Counted from the stretch's first letter, positions 47,930-57,963 are shown. The stretch: DNA of 64,000 nt from Polaromonas sp. (GCF_012927455.1 NZ_JABBPE010000015.1:186001-250000), one strand, 5' to 3'. Numbers and translations are program-made. The notes: a model not told the origin generated them from the sequence alone.

Positions 47930-50494
47930 TCAGTGCACGCCAGCGTCCTTGATTGCTACGTTATCAGTAGCAGCCGGCGCTGATGAAATAAGGGGTGTCA
48001 CGGGAATCCAAAAGGTGAAACGGCACCCCACCACCTCGTCGCCATTGTAGAGGTTCCCGGCGTCCATCCTGCCCTGGTGCGACTCGACAATGCTGCGACA
48101 CAATTTCAGGCCAATGCCCATGCCCTCGGCCTTGGTCGAATAAAACGCTTCGTATAGCCGCGGCATGACCTCCGGCGACAGGCCGTGCCCGGTGTCAAGC
48201 ACCGAAAACTCCACCACGTTCTGGCCTTCCATCTGTTTGGGAACCACGCGCAGTTCCACACTGCGGCGGGCTGTGGGCAGGTGCGCGTGGGCGATCGATT
48301 CAGCCGCATTTTTCATCAGATTGATGAGCACCTGCTCGATCAGGATAGGGTCCACCATGATTTGGGGCAGCCGGGCTGCGATGTAGTGGCTCAGCCGCAC
48401 ATGATGGCGCTTGAGTTCAATGTCGGCCAGCTCCATGGCGTTGCTGACCAGGGTGGCCACATCGGCCGGCGTGCGGTTGGGCTCGCTGCGTTTTACAAAC
48501 GCGCGAATGCGCTGGATGATCTGCCCGGCACGATGCGCCTGCCTGGCGGTTTTTTCTAGTGCCACCAGCAGGTCTTCGTTGCTGATTTGCTGGCTCTTGA
48601 TGCGCGACACCATGCCATTGCAATAGTTGTTGATGGCCGTCAGCGGCTGGTTCAGTTCGTGGGCCACGCTGGACGCCATTTCGCCCATGGTGATAAGGCG
48701 GCTTGCCGTCTGGGCGCGTTCGTTTTGTTGGGCCGCTTGTTCCTCGGCATGCCGGCGCGGCGTAATGTCGGTGGCAATCACCATCTGCGCCAGGCGGCCG
48801 TCCACCCAAGTGAGATAGCGCGAACGCACTTCCAGCCATTTGCCCAGTTCGGGCACGAAAATCTCGGCGTTCTCCGACTGGGCCGCGGTCAGCCCGTCGG
48901 TGGGAAGACCGGCCAGACCGTCCACTGCGTCGAGGGCATCGTCGGTAGGCGCGGTGCTTGGCACGCCCGCCTGGGCAATCAGGTTCATATGGCCGTCCGC
49001 ATCGCCGGCAAACCAGGAGCGGTACAGCCGATTGGCAAACAGCAGCTCAACGCTGCCGAGCGGCGCGACGGAAACCGCCGCATCCAGGCCCTCCAGCACC
49101 GTCGTGAAACGTTCATAGGAAGCGGACAACTCTTCCCGAATGCGTTTGGGCTCGGTGATGTCGGTCATCGACGTCATCCAGCCAGTTTGCCGCCCGCGCG
49201 GATCAATCAGCGGCGACACATACATGCGGGCGTCAAAGAGCTGGCCGTTCTTGCGCTTGACCCGGATCTCGAAGCCGCCCGGCGGTGTTCTGCCGTGCAG
49301 TTCGTCATCCAGCCGCGCCTTCATGGTCTCAAACTCCGACTCGGGCCAATGGGGGAAGGGCGGGGTACAGCCCACCAGCTCGGCTTCCGTCAGGCCGGTC
49401 ATCTGGCAGAAGGCCGGGTTGACATAGGTGATGCGCCCTAGCAAGTCAAGTGCGCGCATGCCGGTCAGCATGGAGTTTTCCATCGCGCGGCGAAAATTGG
49501 TCTCGGAGATCAGGGCCTGCTGGGCCTGCACCCGGCGGCGCGTGTGACGCCAAGTGCCCAGCAGCATCCAGACGGTGAGTGCGCTCAGGGCGCTGACCAG
49601 CCAGAAAAAGCCGCTGCCCACCACGCCCAGCGATGCGCGGTAGCCTTCGGCGCGTATCAGCAAGCCATTGCCCACCGGGGAAACCGGGATCTCGTACTCG
49701 GCGGCATTGCTTGACCAGGGCAGCAGGTGGGCTGCGCGGTTGCGCGGTGGCGGCAGGTTGCCTGCCAACACTTGGTTTTTGTCATCGATCAGCGTCACCG
49801 CATATTTGGCAGTGACTTCGGTCGGCACGCCAAAACGCAGCAGGCCGTCGATAGAGAACTCACCCATGATGACGCCGGCGAATTTTCCCTGGTCATCGAG
49901 CGGCACCTGCAATTGCAGTGTCGGGGCGTTGTAGCCGCTGGCCTCTTTGGTCACCAGCGGGCGGGAATAAACGGGCTGGCGCAGTTCCCGCGCCAGGTCA
50001 TAGGTGCCGTCGGTCTCGCCCACCTTAAGTAGGTCGCCCTTGGCACGTATCTGGCTGGCATGCGCGCTGGGCGATACGTAGGTGACCCGTATGCGCCGCC
50101 TGCTGTCGACCCAGCTCACTGCCATCAGCTCCGGGTACTGATTGACCAAGGCCTCGGCCTGAAGAATGAAGCCCTCCGAGTTGACCTCTTTGTTGGAGAC
50201 ATCCCGGCCAATCCGCATAAGCTGCTCTTGCCGCTCCAGCAGGCGCAAGCGTAGGCGCTGCTGCGCGTACTCCACATCGCGCTTGACGGCTTGCTGCTCA
50301 CGGTCAATCTCTTCAATGCGCAGGTAGCCGAATGCCGCAATGACAGCGGCCAGAAACAGCACCACGGCCAACAGGGGCCCCAATGTAATGAAGCGGTCTT
50401 GCCGGGAAGGCGACTGTTTGCCCCACCAGCGGCGCCATAGAGTCAGGGGCGTGGGGCTGGTCGGCGGGGGGGTAAAAGGGGCTGGCGTGGACAT
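47930..50494 (-). CDS. PAS-domain sensor histidine kinase, DctS/FixL-like
   Basis: 854 residues. Membrane helix about residues 36-58, a large periplasmic sensor region, a second helix about 295-315 (FFWLVSALSALTVWMLL), two PAS domains (NPAFCQMTGLTEAELVG; then a region with LLFANRLYRSWFAGD), phospho-acceptor SSVAHELNQPLTAINNY, and an intact HATPase (DTGHGLSPEV, GIGLKLCRSIVESHQG). The overall plan is that of DctS, a C4-dicarboxylate sensor, but no transporter gene is nearby and the ligand is unknown. Transcribed with the response regulator. Confidence 0.88.
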   Translation of the reverse strand: MSTPAPFTPPPTSPTPLTLWRRWWGKQSPSRQDRFITLGPLLAVVLFLAAVIAAFGYLRIEEIDREQQAVKRDVEYAQQRLRLRLLERQEQLMRIGRDVSNKEVNSEGFILQAEALVNQYPELMAVSWVDSRRRIRVTYVSPSAHASQIRAKGDLLKVGETDGTYDLARELRQPVYSRPLVTKEASGYNAPTLQLQVPLDDQGKFAGVIMGEFSIDGLLRFGVPTEVTAKYAVTLIDDKNQVLAGNLPPPRNRAAHLLPWSSNAAEYEIPVSPVGNGLLIRAEGYRASLGVVGSGFFWLVSALSALTVWMLLGTWRHTRRRVQAQQALISETNFRRAMENSMLTGMRALDLLGRITYVNPAFCQMTGLTEAELVGCTPPFPHWPESEFETMKARLDDELHGRTPPGGFEIRVKRKNGQLFDARMYVSPLIDPRGRQTGWMTSMTDITEPKRIREELSASYERFTTVLEGLDAAVSVAPLGSVELLFANRLYRSWFAGDADGHMNLIAQAGVPSTAPTDDALDAVDGLAGLPTDGLTAAQSENAEIFVPELGKWLEVRSRYLTWVDGRLAQMVIATDITPRRHAEEQAAQQNERAQTASRLITMGEMASSVAHELNQPLTAINNYCNGMVSRIKSQQISNEDLLVALEKTARQAHRAGQIIQRIRAFVKRSEPNRTPADVATLVSNAMELADIELKRHHVRLSHYIAARLPQIMVDPILIEQVLINLMKNAAESIAHAHLPTARRSVELRVVPKQMEGQNVVEFSVLDTGHGLSPEVMPRLYEAFYSTKAEGMGIGLKLCRSIVESHQGRMDAGNLYNGDEVVGCRFTFWIPVTPLISSAPAATDNVAIKDAGVH

Positions 50495-50821
50495 AGAAGA
50501 ACCTTCTCAGTTTAAGTGAGATAGCCGGTGCAGTGCAGAATGGACCTGCAACTCTTAAGAGCAAAGACGGGGAGCCACCGCGGAGCTTTACGGACAGGGT
50601 GGCGGATTTTGTTGTTGTTTGTCTTAGTTCTTATATTGCGTAATATGAAATCAATTTGCACTATTTGAAATTTAAGAAAAATTATGAGAAACTTCGGATC
50701 CGAATCTAATTTGCGTTTACAAGACGTTTTAGGCCCCGGTTAAACACAGGCTGGTTCGCGACCACTAAAAATGTGGGGTTGCAGTTTATCCAGCGTTACT
50801 TAGTTACTCAGGAGACAAAAA
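50495..50821. other. Divergent region between the sensor kinase and aceE
   Basis: About 330 bases, the middle part AT-rich (50620-50730). It holds a 5-bp inverted repeat ATATT-GCGT-AATAT at 50633-50646, a possible operator, and the aceE RBS GGAGA at 50811. No gene or RNA recognised. Confidence 0.45.
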
Positions 50822-53593
50822 ATGGCTGCCAATCCCAATGAAGCAAACGAAGCAGGTGCCCCCAAGTTGCCCGCTGCTGCCAACGATGCGTTGGACAAAG
50901 ACACGCAGGAAACCCGGGAGTGGATGGATGCGCTGTCGGCGGTGATTGAAAGTGAAGGCCCCGAGCGCGCCCACTTTCTGCTCGAGCAACTGCTCGAGCA
51001 TGCCCGTCAGAAAAGCATCGACATGCCGTTTTCCGCCAATACCGGCTATGTCAACACCATCGAGGCCGATCAGGAAGAACGCTCTCCCGGCAACCTTGAA
51101 ATTGAAGCGCGCCTGCGTGCCTACATGCGCTGGAACGCCATGGCCATGGTGGTCAAGGCCAACCGGCTGCACCCGGCCGATGGCGGCGACCTGGGCGGCC
51201 ATATCGGCTCGTTTGCCTCGCTGGCCAGCCTGTTTGGCGCGGGCTTCAACCATTTCTGGCATGCAGAGAGTGCTGAACCGGGAAAAGAACACGGCGGCGA
51301 TTGCCTCTTCATCCAGGGCCATGTGTCGCCCGGGGTTTACGCCCGCGCCTACCTTGAGGGCCGCCTGACCGAAGAGCAGTTGCTCAACTTCCGCCAGGAA
51401 GTCGACGGCAAGGGCCTATCCAGCTATCCGCATCCCAAGCTGATGCCTGAGTTCTGGCAATTTTCTACGGTGTCCATGGGCCTGGGCCCGCTGATGGCGA
51501 TTTACCAGGCGCGTTTCCTTAAATATTTGCACGCTCGTGGCATTGCCAATACCGAAAATCGCAAGGTCTGGGTGTTTTGCGGCGACGGTGAAATGGACGA
51601 GGTGGAATCGATGGGCGCGATCGGCCTGGCCGCACGTGAAAAACTCGACAACCTGGTGTTCGTCATCAACTGCAATTTGCAGCGGCTCGACGGCCCGGTA
51701 CGTGGTAATGGCAAGATCGTGCAGGAGCTTGAAGGCGACTTCCGCGGTGCCGGCTGGAACGTCATCAAGCTGCTCTGGGGCGGCACCTGGGATCCGCTGC
51801 TGGCCAGAGACAAGGACGGCGCGCTGCGCAAGGTCATGATGGACACGCTGGACGGCGATTACCAGGCCATGAAGGCCAACGATGGCGCCTACGTGCGCAA
51901 GCACTTCTTTGGCCAGAACCCCAAGACGCTGGAGATGGTTGCCAAGATGAGCGACGACGACATCTGGAACCTGCGCCGCGGTGGCCACGACTCGAAAAAG
52001 GTTTATGCGGCCTTTCACGCCGCCGTCAACCACAAGGGCCAGCCCACCGTGTTGTTGATCAAGACCGTCAAGGGCTTTGGAATGGGGAAAATTGGCGAGG
52101 GCAAGAACAATGTTCACCAGACCAAGAAGCTTGGCGACGAGGACATCAAGGCCTTCCGTGACCGTTTCAACATTCCGATTCCGGACAGCCAGCTGGCCAG
52201 TATTCCCTTCTACAAACCAGCCGACGACACCCCTGAGATGAAGTACCTGCACGAGCGTCGCAAGGCCCTGGGCGGCTACCTGCCGCATCGCCGTACCAAG
52301 GCCGACGAGAGCTTTACCGTACCAGCTCTTGAAATCTTCAAATCCGTGATTGAGCCCACCGCCGAAGGCCGCGAAATATCAACCACGCAGGCCTACGTGC
52401 GCTTTCTCACGCAGCTGCTGCGCGATCAGGCACTCGGCCCGCGCGTCGTGCCCATCCTGGTGGACGAGGCCCGCACCTTCGGCATGGAAGGTCTGTTCCG
52501 CCAGATCGGCATTTACAACCCCGATGGCCAGAAATACACGCCGGTCGATAAAGACCAGGTGATGTACTACAAGGAAGACAAGAAAGGCCAGATCCTGCAG
52601 GAAGGCATCAACGAGGCCGGCGGCATGAGCAGCTGGATTGCTGCGGCCACTTCATACAGCACCAACAACCGGATCATGATCCCGTTCTACGTGTACTACT
52701 CGATGTTCGGTTTTCAGCGTGTCGGCGATCTGGCCTGGGCGGCCGGCGACATGCTGGCGCGCGGCTTCCTGCTGGGCGGCACCTCGGGCCGCACCACGCT
52801 CAACGGCGAGGGCCTGCAGCACGAAGACGGCCACAGCCACATCATGGCCGGCACGATTCCCAACTGCGTCAGCTACGACCCGACCTTCGCGCATGAAGTT
52901 GGCGTCATCCTGCACCACGGCCTCAAGCGCATGGTGGAAAAGCAGGACAACGTTTATTTCTACATCACGCTGCTCAATGAAAACTATGCCATGCCGGGTC
53001 TCAAGGCCGGCACCGAAGAGCAGATCATCAAGGGCATGTACCTCTGCAAGGAGGGCGCCGCTTTGCCAAAAAGCCGATCCAGCGCCGTCACGCCGTGCGT
53101 GCAGCTGCTGGGCTCGGGCTCCATTCTGCGTGAATCCATTGCGGCGCAAGACCTGCTGGAAAAAGAGTGGGGCGTGACCGCCAACGTCTGGAGCTGCCCC
53201 AGCTTCAATGAGCTGGCCAGAGACGGCCAAGACGCCGAGCGCTGGAGCCTGCTGCATCCGTTGGAGGCGCCGCGCGTGCCTTTCGTCGGCCAGCAGCTTG
53301 AAAAGCACAGCGGCCCGGTGGTGGCGTCGACCGACTACATGAAAGCCTATGCCGAGCAGATTCGATCCTTCATTCCAAAAGGGCGCACCTACAAAGTATT
53401 GGGCACCGACGGCTTTGGCCGCAGCGACTTCCGCAGCAAGCTGCGCGAGCATTTTGAAATCAACCGCCATTACATAGTGGTGGCGGCGCTGAAGGCCCTC
53501 AGCGAAGAGGGCACGGTGCCGGTCGCCAAAGTCGCCGAAGCGATTCAGAAATACGGCATCAATGCCGACAAGATCAACCCTCTTTACGCTTGA
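50822..53593 (+). CDS. aceE: Pyruvate dehydrogenase E1 component, homodimeric type
   Basis: 923 residues, slightly longer than E. coli AceE at the N-terminus. HVSPGVYARAYLEGRL and the thiamine-diphosphate motif WVFCGDGEMDEVES...VFVINCNLQRLDGPVRGN are conserved; AYVRFLTQLLRD and EARTFGMEGLFRQIGIYN mark the second half. It decarboxylates pyruvate and acetylates the lipoyl groups of AceF. First gene of the operon. Confidence 0.98.
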   Translation: MAANPNEANEAGAPKLPAAANDALDKDTQETREWMDALSAVIESEGPERAHFLLEQLLEHARQKSIDMPFSANTGYVNTIEADQEERSPGNLEIEARLRAYMRWNAMAMVVKANRLHPADGGDLGGHIGSFASLASLFGAGFNHFWHAESAEPGKEHGGDCLFIQGHVSPGVYARAYLEGRLTEEQLLNFRQEVDGKGLSSYPHPKLMPEFWQFSTVSMGLGPLMAIYQARFLKYLHARGIANTENRKVWVFCGDGEMDEVESMGAIGLAAREKLDNLVFVINCNLQRLDGPVRGNGKIVQELEGDFRGAGWNVIKLLWGGTWDPLLARDKDGALRKVMMDTLDGDYQAMKANDGAYVRKHFFGQNPKTLEMVAKMSDDDIWNLRRGGHDSKKVYAAFHAAVNHKGQPTVLLIKTVKGFGMGKIGEGKNNVHQTKKLGDEDIKAFRDRFNIPIPDSQLASIPFYKPADDTPEMKYLHERRKALGGYLPHRRTKADESFTVPALEIFKSVIEPTAEGREISTTQAYVRFLTQLLRDQALGPRVVPILVDEARTFGMEGLFRQIGIYNPDGQKYTPVDKDQVMYYKEDKKGQILQEGINEAGGMSSWIAAATSYSTNNRIMIPFYVYYSMFGFQRVGDLAWAAGDMLARGFLLGGTSGRTTLNGEGLQHEDGHSHIMAGTIPNCVSYDPTFAHEVGVILHHGLKRMVEKQDNVYFYITLLNENYAMPGLKAGTEEQIIKGMYLCKEGAALPKSRSSAVTPCVQLLGSGSILRESIAAQDLLEKEWGVTANVWSCPSFNELARDGQDAERWSLLHPLEAPRVPFVGQQLEKHSGPVVASTDYMKAYAEQIRSFIPKGRTYKVLGTDGFGRSDFRSKLREHFEINRHYIVVAALKALSEEGTVPVAKVAEAIQKYGINADKINPLYA

Positions 53594-53650
53594 GCGTCAA
53601 CCTGAACTGAAGCTTGCGCTAAAAACAAAACGCACCAGGAGAAAAACAAC

Positions 53651-55348
53651 ATGGCATTGGTAGACATTCAAGTTCCCGACATCGGGGATTTCGACGAAGT
53701 AACGGTCATTGAGCTGCTGGTCAAACCCGGCGACAGCGTCAAGGCCGAGCAATCGCTGATCACCGTGGAGTCCGACAAGGCTTCGATGGAAATTCCGTCC
53801 AGCCACGCCGGTGTGGTCAAGGAACTCAGGGTCAAGCTTGACGACAAGGTCAAGCAAGGCTCGGTCGTGTTGACGCTGGAAGTCGCCGGCGCCGCAGAAT
53901 CCGGGTCAAATCAGGCTGCAGCGCCCGCTGCGCCTGCGCAAGCTGCTATTAAAAAAGAAGCAGTTGCCACGCCTGCAGTGGCCGCTCCTGCCGCTCCTGC
54001 CGCTGCGTCGACGGCGGCCGGCCCCATCGAAGTGCGCGTGCCTGACATTGGCGATTTCAAGGATGTCTCCGTGATCGAGGTGCTGGTCAAGGTGGGCGAC
54101 AGCATCAAGGCCGAGCAATCGCTGATCACGGTGGAGTCCGACAAGGCCTCGATGGAAATCCCGTCATCGGCCGCCGGTGTGCTCAAGGAACTCAAGGTCA
54201 AGCTCGGTGATGTGGTCAATATCGGTGACCTGCTGGCCATGCTGGAAGGTTCGGCGACAGCTGCCGCTGCACCGGCAGTCGCCGCCGCAGCGCCATCGGC
54301 CGCAGCCGCGCCGGCTGCTGTCCCCGCCGTCGCCGCCGCCGCCGCCGACCCTGCCGCAGCGGCCGTTGCCGTCCCCGCGCATGAACCCACCGCGCCGCCA
54401 CCGCAGGGCGGTTTCCCGCACGCCTCGCCGTCGGTGCGCAAGTTTGCCCGCGAGCTCGGCGTGCCGCTGGCCGAAGTCAAAGGCAGCGGCCCTAAAGGGC
54501 GCATCACGCAAGACGACGTGCAGGCCTTCACCAAGTCGGTGATGGCGGGCGCCACCCGCACCCAGGCACAAGCGGCCCAGGCGCCAGCGGCGTCGGGGGG
54601 TGGCGCTGGGGCAGGTTTCGACTTGCTGCCATGGCCCAAGGTCGATTTCACCAAATTCGGCCCAGTCGAGCGTCAGCCACTGTCGCGCATCAAGAAGATC
54701 AGCGGCGCCAATTTGCACCGCAACTGGGTGATGATTCCGCATGTCTGCAACCACGACGATGCCGACATCACCGAACTGGAAGCGTTCCGTGTGCAGATGA
54801 ATAAGGAAAACGAGAAGGCCGGCATCAAGCTCACCATGCTGGCCTTCCTGATCAAGGCCTCGGTGGCTGCGCTGAAGAAGTTTCCCCAGTTCAACGCCTC
54901 GCTCGATGGCGACCAGCTGGTGTTCAAGCAGTATTACCACGTGGCGTTTGCCGCTGACACGCCCAATGGCCTGGTGGTGCCCGTCATCAAGGACGCCGAC
55001 AAAAAAGGCGTGCTGCAAATCTCGCAAGAGATGGGCGAACTCGCCAAGAAGGCGCGCGACGGCAAGCTGAGCCCGGCCGACATGCAGGGCGCCGGCTTTA
55101 CCATTTCGTCGCTGGGCGGCATTGGCGGGCGTTACTTCACGCCCATCATCAATGCGCCCGAGGTGGCCATATTGGGTGTCTGTAAAAGCCAGATCGAACC
55201 GGTGTGGGACGGCAAGGCATTCCAGCCGCGGCTGATCCTGCCGCTTTCGTTGAGCTGGGATCACCGCGTGATTGACGGCGCCGCCGCAGCGCGTTTCAAC
55301 GCTTACCTGGGCCAGATCCTCGCAGACTTTCGCCGCACCATGCTATGA
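53651..55348 (+). CDS. aceF: Pyruvate dehydrogenase E2, dihydrolipoyl acetyltransferase
   Basis: 565 residues: two N-terminal lipoyl domains, each with the ESDKASMEIPS lipoyl-lysine motif, Ala/Pro linkers, an E1/E3-binding domain (ASPSVRKFARELGVPLAEV) and a C-terminal catalytic domain ending in LSLSWDHRVIDGAAAARF (catalytic His and Asp). E. coli has three lipoyl domains, so this is the two-domain version. A repeat-derived AAIKK stretch lies in the first linker. Confidence 0.98.
   Translation: MALVDIQVPDIGDFDEVTVIELLVKPGDSVKAEQSLITVESDKASMEIPSSHAGVVKELRVKLDDKVKQGSVVLTLEVAGAAESGSNQAAAPAAPAQAAIKKEAVATPAVAAPAAPAAASTAAGPIEVRVPDIGDFKDVSVIEVLVKVGDSIKAEQSLITVESDKASMEIPSSAAGVLKELKVKLGDVVNIGDLLAMLEGSATAAAAPAVAAAAPSAAAAPAAVPAVAAAAADPAAAAVAVPAHEPTAPPPQGGFPHASPSVRKFARELGVPLAEVKGSGPKGRITQDDVQAFTKSVMAGATRTQAQAAQAPAASGGGAGAGFDLLPWPKVDFTKFGPVERQPLSRIKKISGANLHRNWVMIPHVCNHDDADITELEAFRVQMNKENEKAGIKLTMLAFLIKASVAALKKFPQFNASLDGDQLVFKQYYHVAFAADTPNGLVVPVIKDADKKGVLQISQEMGELAKKARDGKLSPADMQGAGFTISSLGGIGGRYFTPIINAPEVAILGVCKSQIEPVWDGKAFQPRLILPLSLSWDHRVIDGAAAARFNAYLGQILADFRRTML
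53933..53960 (+). repeat. Dispersed repeat, degenerate copy in an aceF linker
   Basis: CCTGCGCAAGCTGCTATT then AAAAAAGAAG, in the flexible linker between lipoyl domains. Confidence 0.45.
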
Positions 55349-55451
55349 TCCCCACGCTTTTTGCTGCGTGTGGTGCTCTGCCTTCCGAGGGAGCGAGCTT
55401 TTGCTTGGGGACGCCGCTGCTTCCCGTTCTTCATGGTGCGGGCTCCAGCCT

Positions 55452-56042
55452 ATGACAACGCTGGTAGTCGTAAAAAAGGCCGGCCAGGTGGCGATCGCCG
55501 CTGACACGCTGGTGACTTTTGGTGATACCAGTTTGAGCCACCGTTTTGAGGCCAACAGCAAAGTGTTCAAAGTCGACACGCCCGCCGGCCTGAGCTATGT
55601 TGGTATGGCCGGCACGGTGGCGCACTTTCCCGTTCTGCGCAAGGCCATGGCGGCGCTCCCGAAAGAGCAACTCAAGCTGGGCAGCCGCGACGAGGTGTTC
55701 GACACCTTTGTCAAGCTGCACCCCCTGCTCAAGGAAACGTTTTTCCTGCAGACCAAGGAAGACGACAACGACCCGTATGAGTCCAGCCAGTTCAGCGTGG
55801 TGATTGCCAATGCCAGCGGTATTTTTGGCCTGTACAGCTACCGCGAAGTCTTTGAGTTCAAGGAGTTCTGGGGTATTGGCTCGGGTCGCAGTTTTGCCCT
55901 CGGCGCCATGCACGCCTGCTGGGACAAGGCAAAAACGGCCAGAGAAGTGGCCATGACCGGCCTGCATGCCGGTTGCGAGTTCGACAAAAATTCGGCGGCG
56001 CCGATTGAAATATTTACCCTCAAAATGAAAGCCTCCAAATGA
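55452..56042 (+). CDS. Proteasome-like peptidase, BPH (betaproteobacterial proteasome homolog) family
   Basis: 196 residues from ATG 55452; loss of Met1 exposes Thr1-Thr2, the N-terminal nucleophile of proteasome/HslV enzymes. TTLVVVKKAGQVAIAADTLVTFGD places an Asp at position 17 of the mature chain as in HslV, KVFKV supplies the likely catalytic Lys, and GIGSGRSFALGAM matches the GSG loop with the active-site Ser. It resembles BPH, a self-compartmenting double-ring peptidase described in betaproteobacteria. No unfoldase gene (hslU-like) is next to it. It sits between aceF and lpdA, overlapping lpdA by four bases. Plain HslV is less likely, since hslU is absent and sequence between motifs differs. 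Confidence 0.8.
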   Translation: MTTLVVVKKAGQVAIAADTLVTFGDTSLSHRFEANSKVFKVDTPAGLSYVGMAGTVAHFPVLRKAMAALPKEQLKLGSRDEVFDTFVKLHPLLKETFFLQTKEDDNDPYESSQFSVVIANASGIFGLYSYREVFEFKEFWGIGSGRSFALGAMHACWDKAKTAREVAMTGLHAGCEFDKNSAAPIEIFTLKMKASK

Positions 56043-57910
56043 GCGCTCCCGCGAATCTGATCGATATCAAAGTGCCGGACATCGGCGATTTTGACGAAGT
56101 GTCCGTCATTGAAGTGCTGGTCAAGGCCGGCGATACCATCCGGGCCGAGCAAAGCCTGATCACCGTCGAAAGCGACAAGGCGTCGATGGAAATTCCGTCA
56201 TCGCAGGGCGGCGTGGTCAAAGAGCTCAGGGTCAAACTGGGCGACATGGTCAAGCAGGGCTCCGTCGTGTTGACGCTTGAAGTTGCAGGTGCTGCAACAG
56301 TGGCCCCGGCCCCGGCTCAGGAGCAAAAGCAGGCTGCAGCCCAGTCCCTACCTGCGCAATCAGCTATAAAAACAGTAGCAAACACTGCAGCGGTACCGAC
56401 CCCGGCAGCCGCAAGTTTCAGCGGCACGGCCGACCTGGACTGCGACCTGCTGGTGCTGGGCGCAGGTCCGGGCGGCTATTCGGCCGCCTTTCGCGCGGCC
56501 GATCTCGGCCTGAAAGTCGTGCTGGTTGAGCGCTATGCCAGGCTGGGCGGTGTCTGCCTGAACGTAGGCTGCATTCCTTCCAAGGCGCTGCTGCATGTGG
56601 CGGCGGTAATGGACGAGGTTAAGCACTTTGATAGCCTGGGCGTGACCTTTGGCGAACCCACGCTGGATATCAACAAACTGCGCACGCACAAGGAAAATGT
56701 CGTTGGCAAGCTGACCGGCGGTCTGGCAGCCATGGCCAAGATGCGCAAGGTCACCATCGTGCGCGGCTACGGTGCTTTTGTAGGCGCCAACCATGTAGAA
56801 GTGGAAGAGACCAGCGGCACCGCGCAGGAAAAGACCGGCAAAAAGCAAACCATCGCCTTCAAGAACTGCATCATCGCGGCCGGCTCGCAGGCGGTGCGCC
56901 TGCCCTTCATGCCGGAAGACCCGCGCGTGGTCGATTCGACCGGCGCGCTAGACCTGCAAAGTGTTCCCAAGCGCATGCTGATTCTGGGTGGCGGCATCAT
57001 CGGCCTAGAAATGGGCACGGTGTATTCCTCGCTGGGCGCGCGGCTCGATGTCGTTGAAATGCTCGACGGCCTGATGCAGGGCGCCGACCGCGACCTCGTC
57101 AAGATCTGGCAGAAGCTGAACGCGCCGCGTTTTGACAACATCATGCTCAAGACCAAGACCGTAGCCGCCAAAGCCACGGCGGCTGGCATCGAAGTGACGT
57201 TTGCGGCGGCAGAAGAGGGCGGCAGTGCCCCCGCGCCACAGACTTACGATCTGGTGTTGCAGGCCGTTGGCCGCACACCGAACGGCAAGAAGATCGCCGC
57301 CGACAAAGCTGGCGTGACCGTGACGGACCGCGGCTTCATCAAGGTGGACATCCAGATGCGCACCAACGTGCCGCATATTTTCGCCATCGGCGACATCGTC
57401 GGCCAGCCCATGCTGGCGCACAAGGCGGTGCACGAGGCGCATGTGGCTGCCGAAGTGATTGCCGGCGAGTTGCAGGGCAACAAGGAACTGGCCAGCGCAG
57501 CCTTCAATGCCCGCGTGATTCCCAGCGTCGCCTACACCGACCCCGAAATCGCCTGGGTCGGCCTGACCGAAGACACGGCGAAAGCCCAAGGCATCAAGGT
57601 CAAAAAAGGGCTGTTCCCGTGGACGGCATCGGGTCGCGCCATCGCCAATGGCCGCGACGAAGGCGTCACCAAGCTGCTGTTTGACGACAGCCCGGAGGCG
57701 CACGGCCACGGCAAGATTCTTGGCGGCGGCATCGTCGGTACGCACGCCGGAGACTTCATTGGCGAGATCGCACTGGCGATTGAGATGGGCGCCGATGCCG
57801 TCGACATCGGCAAGACCATTCACCCGCACCCCACGCTAGGCGAAAGCATCGGCATGGCGGCGGAAGTGGCGCACGGCAGCTGTACCGACTTGCCGCCTGC
57901 GCGCAAATAA
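56039..57910 (+). CDS. lpdA: Dihydrolipoyl dehydrogenase (E3) with N-terminal lipoyl domain
   Basis: 623 residues, about 150 longer than plain E3 because a lipoyl domain (VPDIGDFDEV, ESDKASMEIPS) and an Ala-rich linker are fused in front. The E3 body has FAD motif LVLGAGPGGYSAAFRAADLG, redox disulfide GGVCLNVGCIPSKALLH, NAD motif LGGGIIGLEMG and the catalytic His region IHPHPTLGESIGMAAE. It reoxidises dihydrolipoamide of AceF. A repeat-derived segment is in the linker (56351-56379). Confidence 0.97.
   Translation: MSAPANLIDIKVPDIGDFDEVSVIEVLVKAGDTIRAEQSLITVESDKASMEIPSSQGGVVKELRVKLGDMVKQGSVVLTLEVAGAATVAPAPAQEQKQAAAQSLPAQSAIKTVANTAAVPTPAAASFSGTADLDCDLLVLGAGPGGYSAAFRAADLGLKVVLVERYARLGGVCLNVGCIPSKALLHVAAVMDEVKHFDSLGVTFGEPTLDINKLRTHKENVVGKLTGGLAAMAKMRKVTIVRGYGAFVGANHVEVEETSGTAQEKTGKKQTIAFKNCIIAAGSQAVRLPFMPEDPRVVDSTGALDLQSVPKRMLILGGGIIGLEMGTVYSSLGARLDVVEMLDGLMQGADRDLVKIWQKLNAPRFDNIMLKTKTVAAKATAAGIEVTFAAAEEGGSAPAPQTYDLVLQAVGRTPNGKKIAADKAGVTVTDRGFIKVDIQMRTNVPHIFAIGDIVGQPMLAHKAVHEAHVAAEVIAGELQGNKELASAAFNARVIPSVAYTDPEIAWVGLTEDTAKAQGIKVKKGLFPWTASGRAIANGRDEGVTKLLFDDSPEAHGHGKILGGGIVGTHAGDFIGEIALAIEMGADAVDIGKTIHPHPTLGESIGMAAEVAHGSCTDLPPARK
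56351..56379 (+). repeat. Dispersed repeat, degenerate copy in the lpdA linker
   Basis: CCTGCGCAATCAGCTATA then AAAACAGTAGC, between the lipoyl and FAD domains. Confidence 0.45.
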
Positions 57911-57930
57911 GCAAGTAGCGACGTTTTGCA

Positions 57931-57963
57931 AAAAGCCCGGCCTCTGAGATGCCGGGCTTTTTG
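57931..57963 (+). terminator. Intrinsic terminator after the pyruvate dehydrogenase operon
   Basis: AAAAGCCCGGC (57931-57941) pairs with GCCGGGCTTTT (57951-57961) around a 9-base loop with flanking A and T runs; may serve both converging transcripts. Confidence 0.85.

Noticed and set aside
55272..55451. Extended N-terminus of the BPH gene
   Set aside because: A Thr-nucleophile enzyme must start right before Thr1; the ATG at 55452 does this, and the upstream part overlaps aceF.
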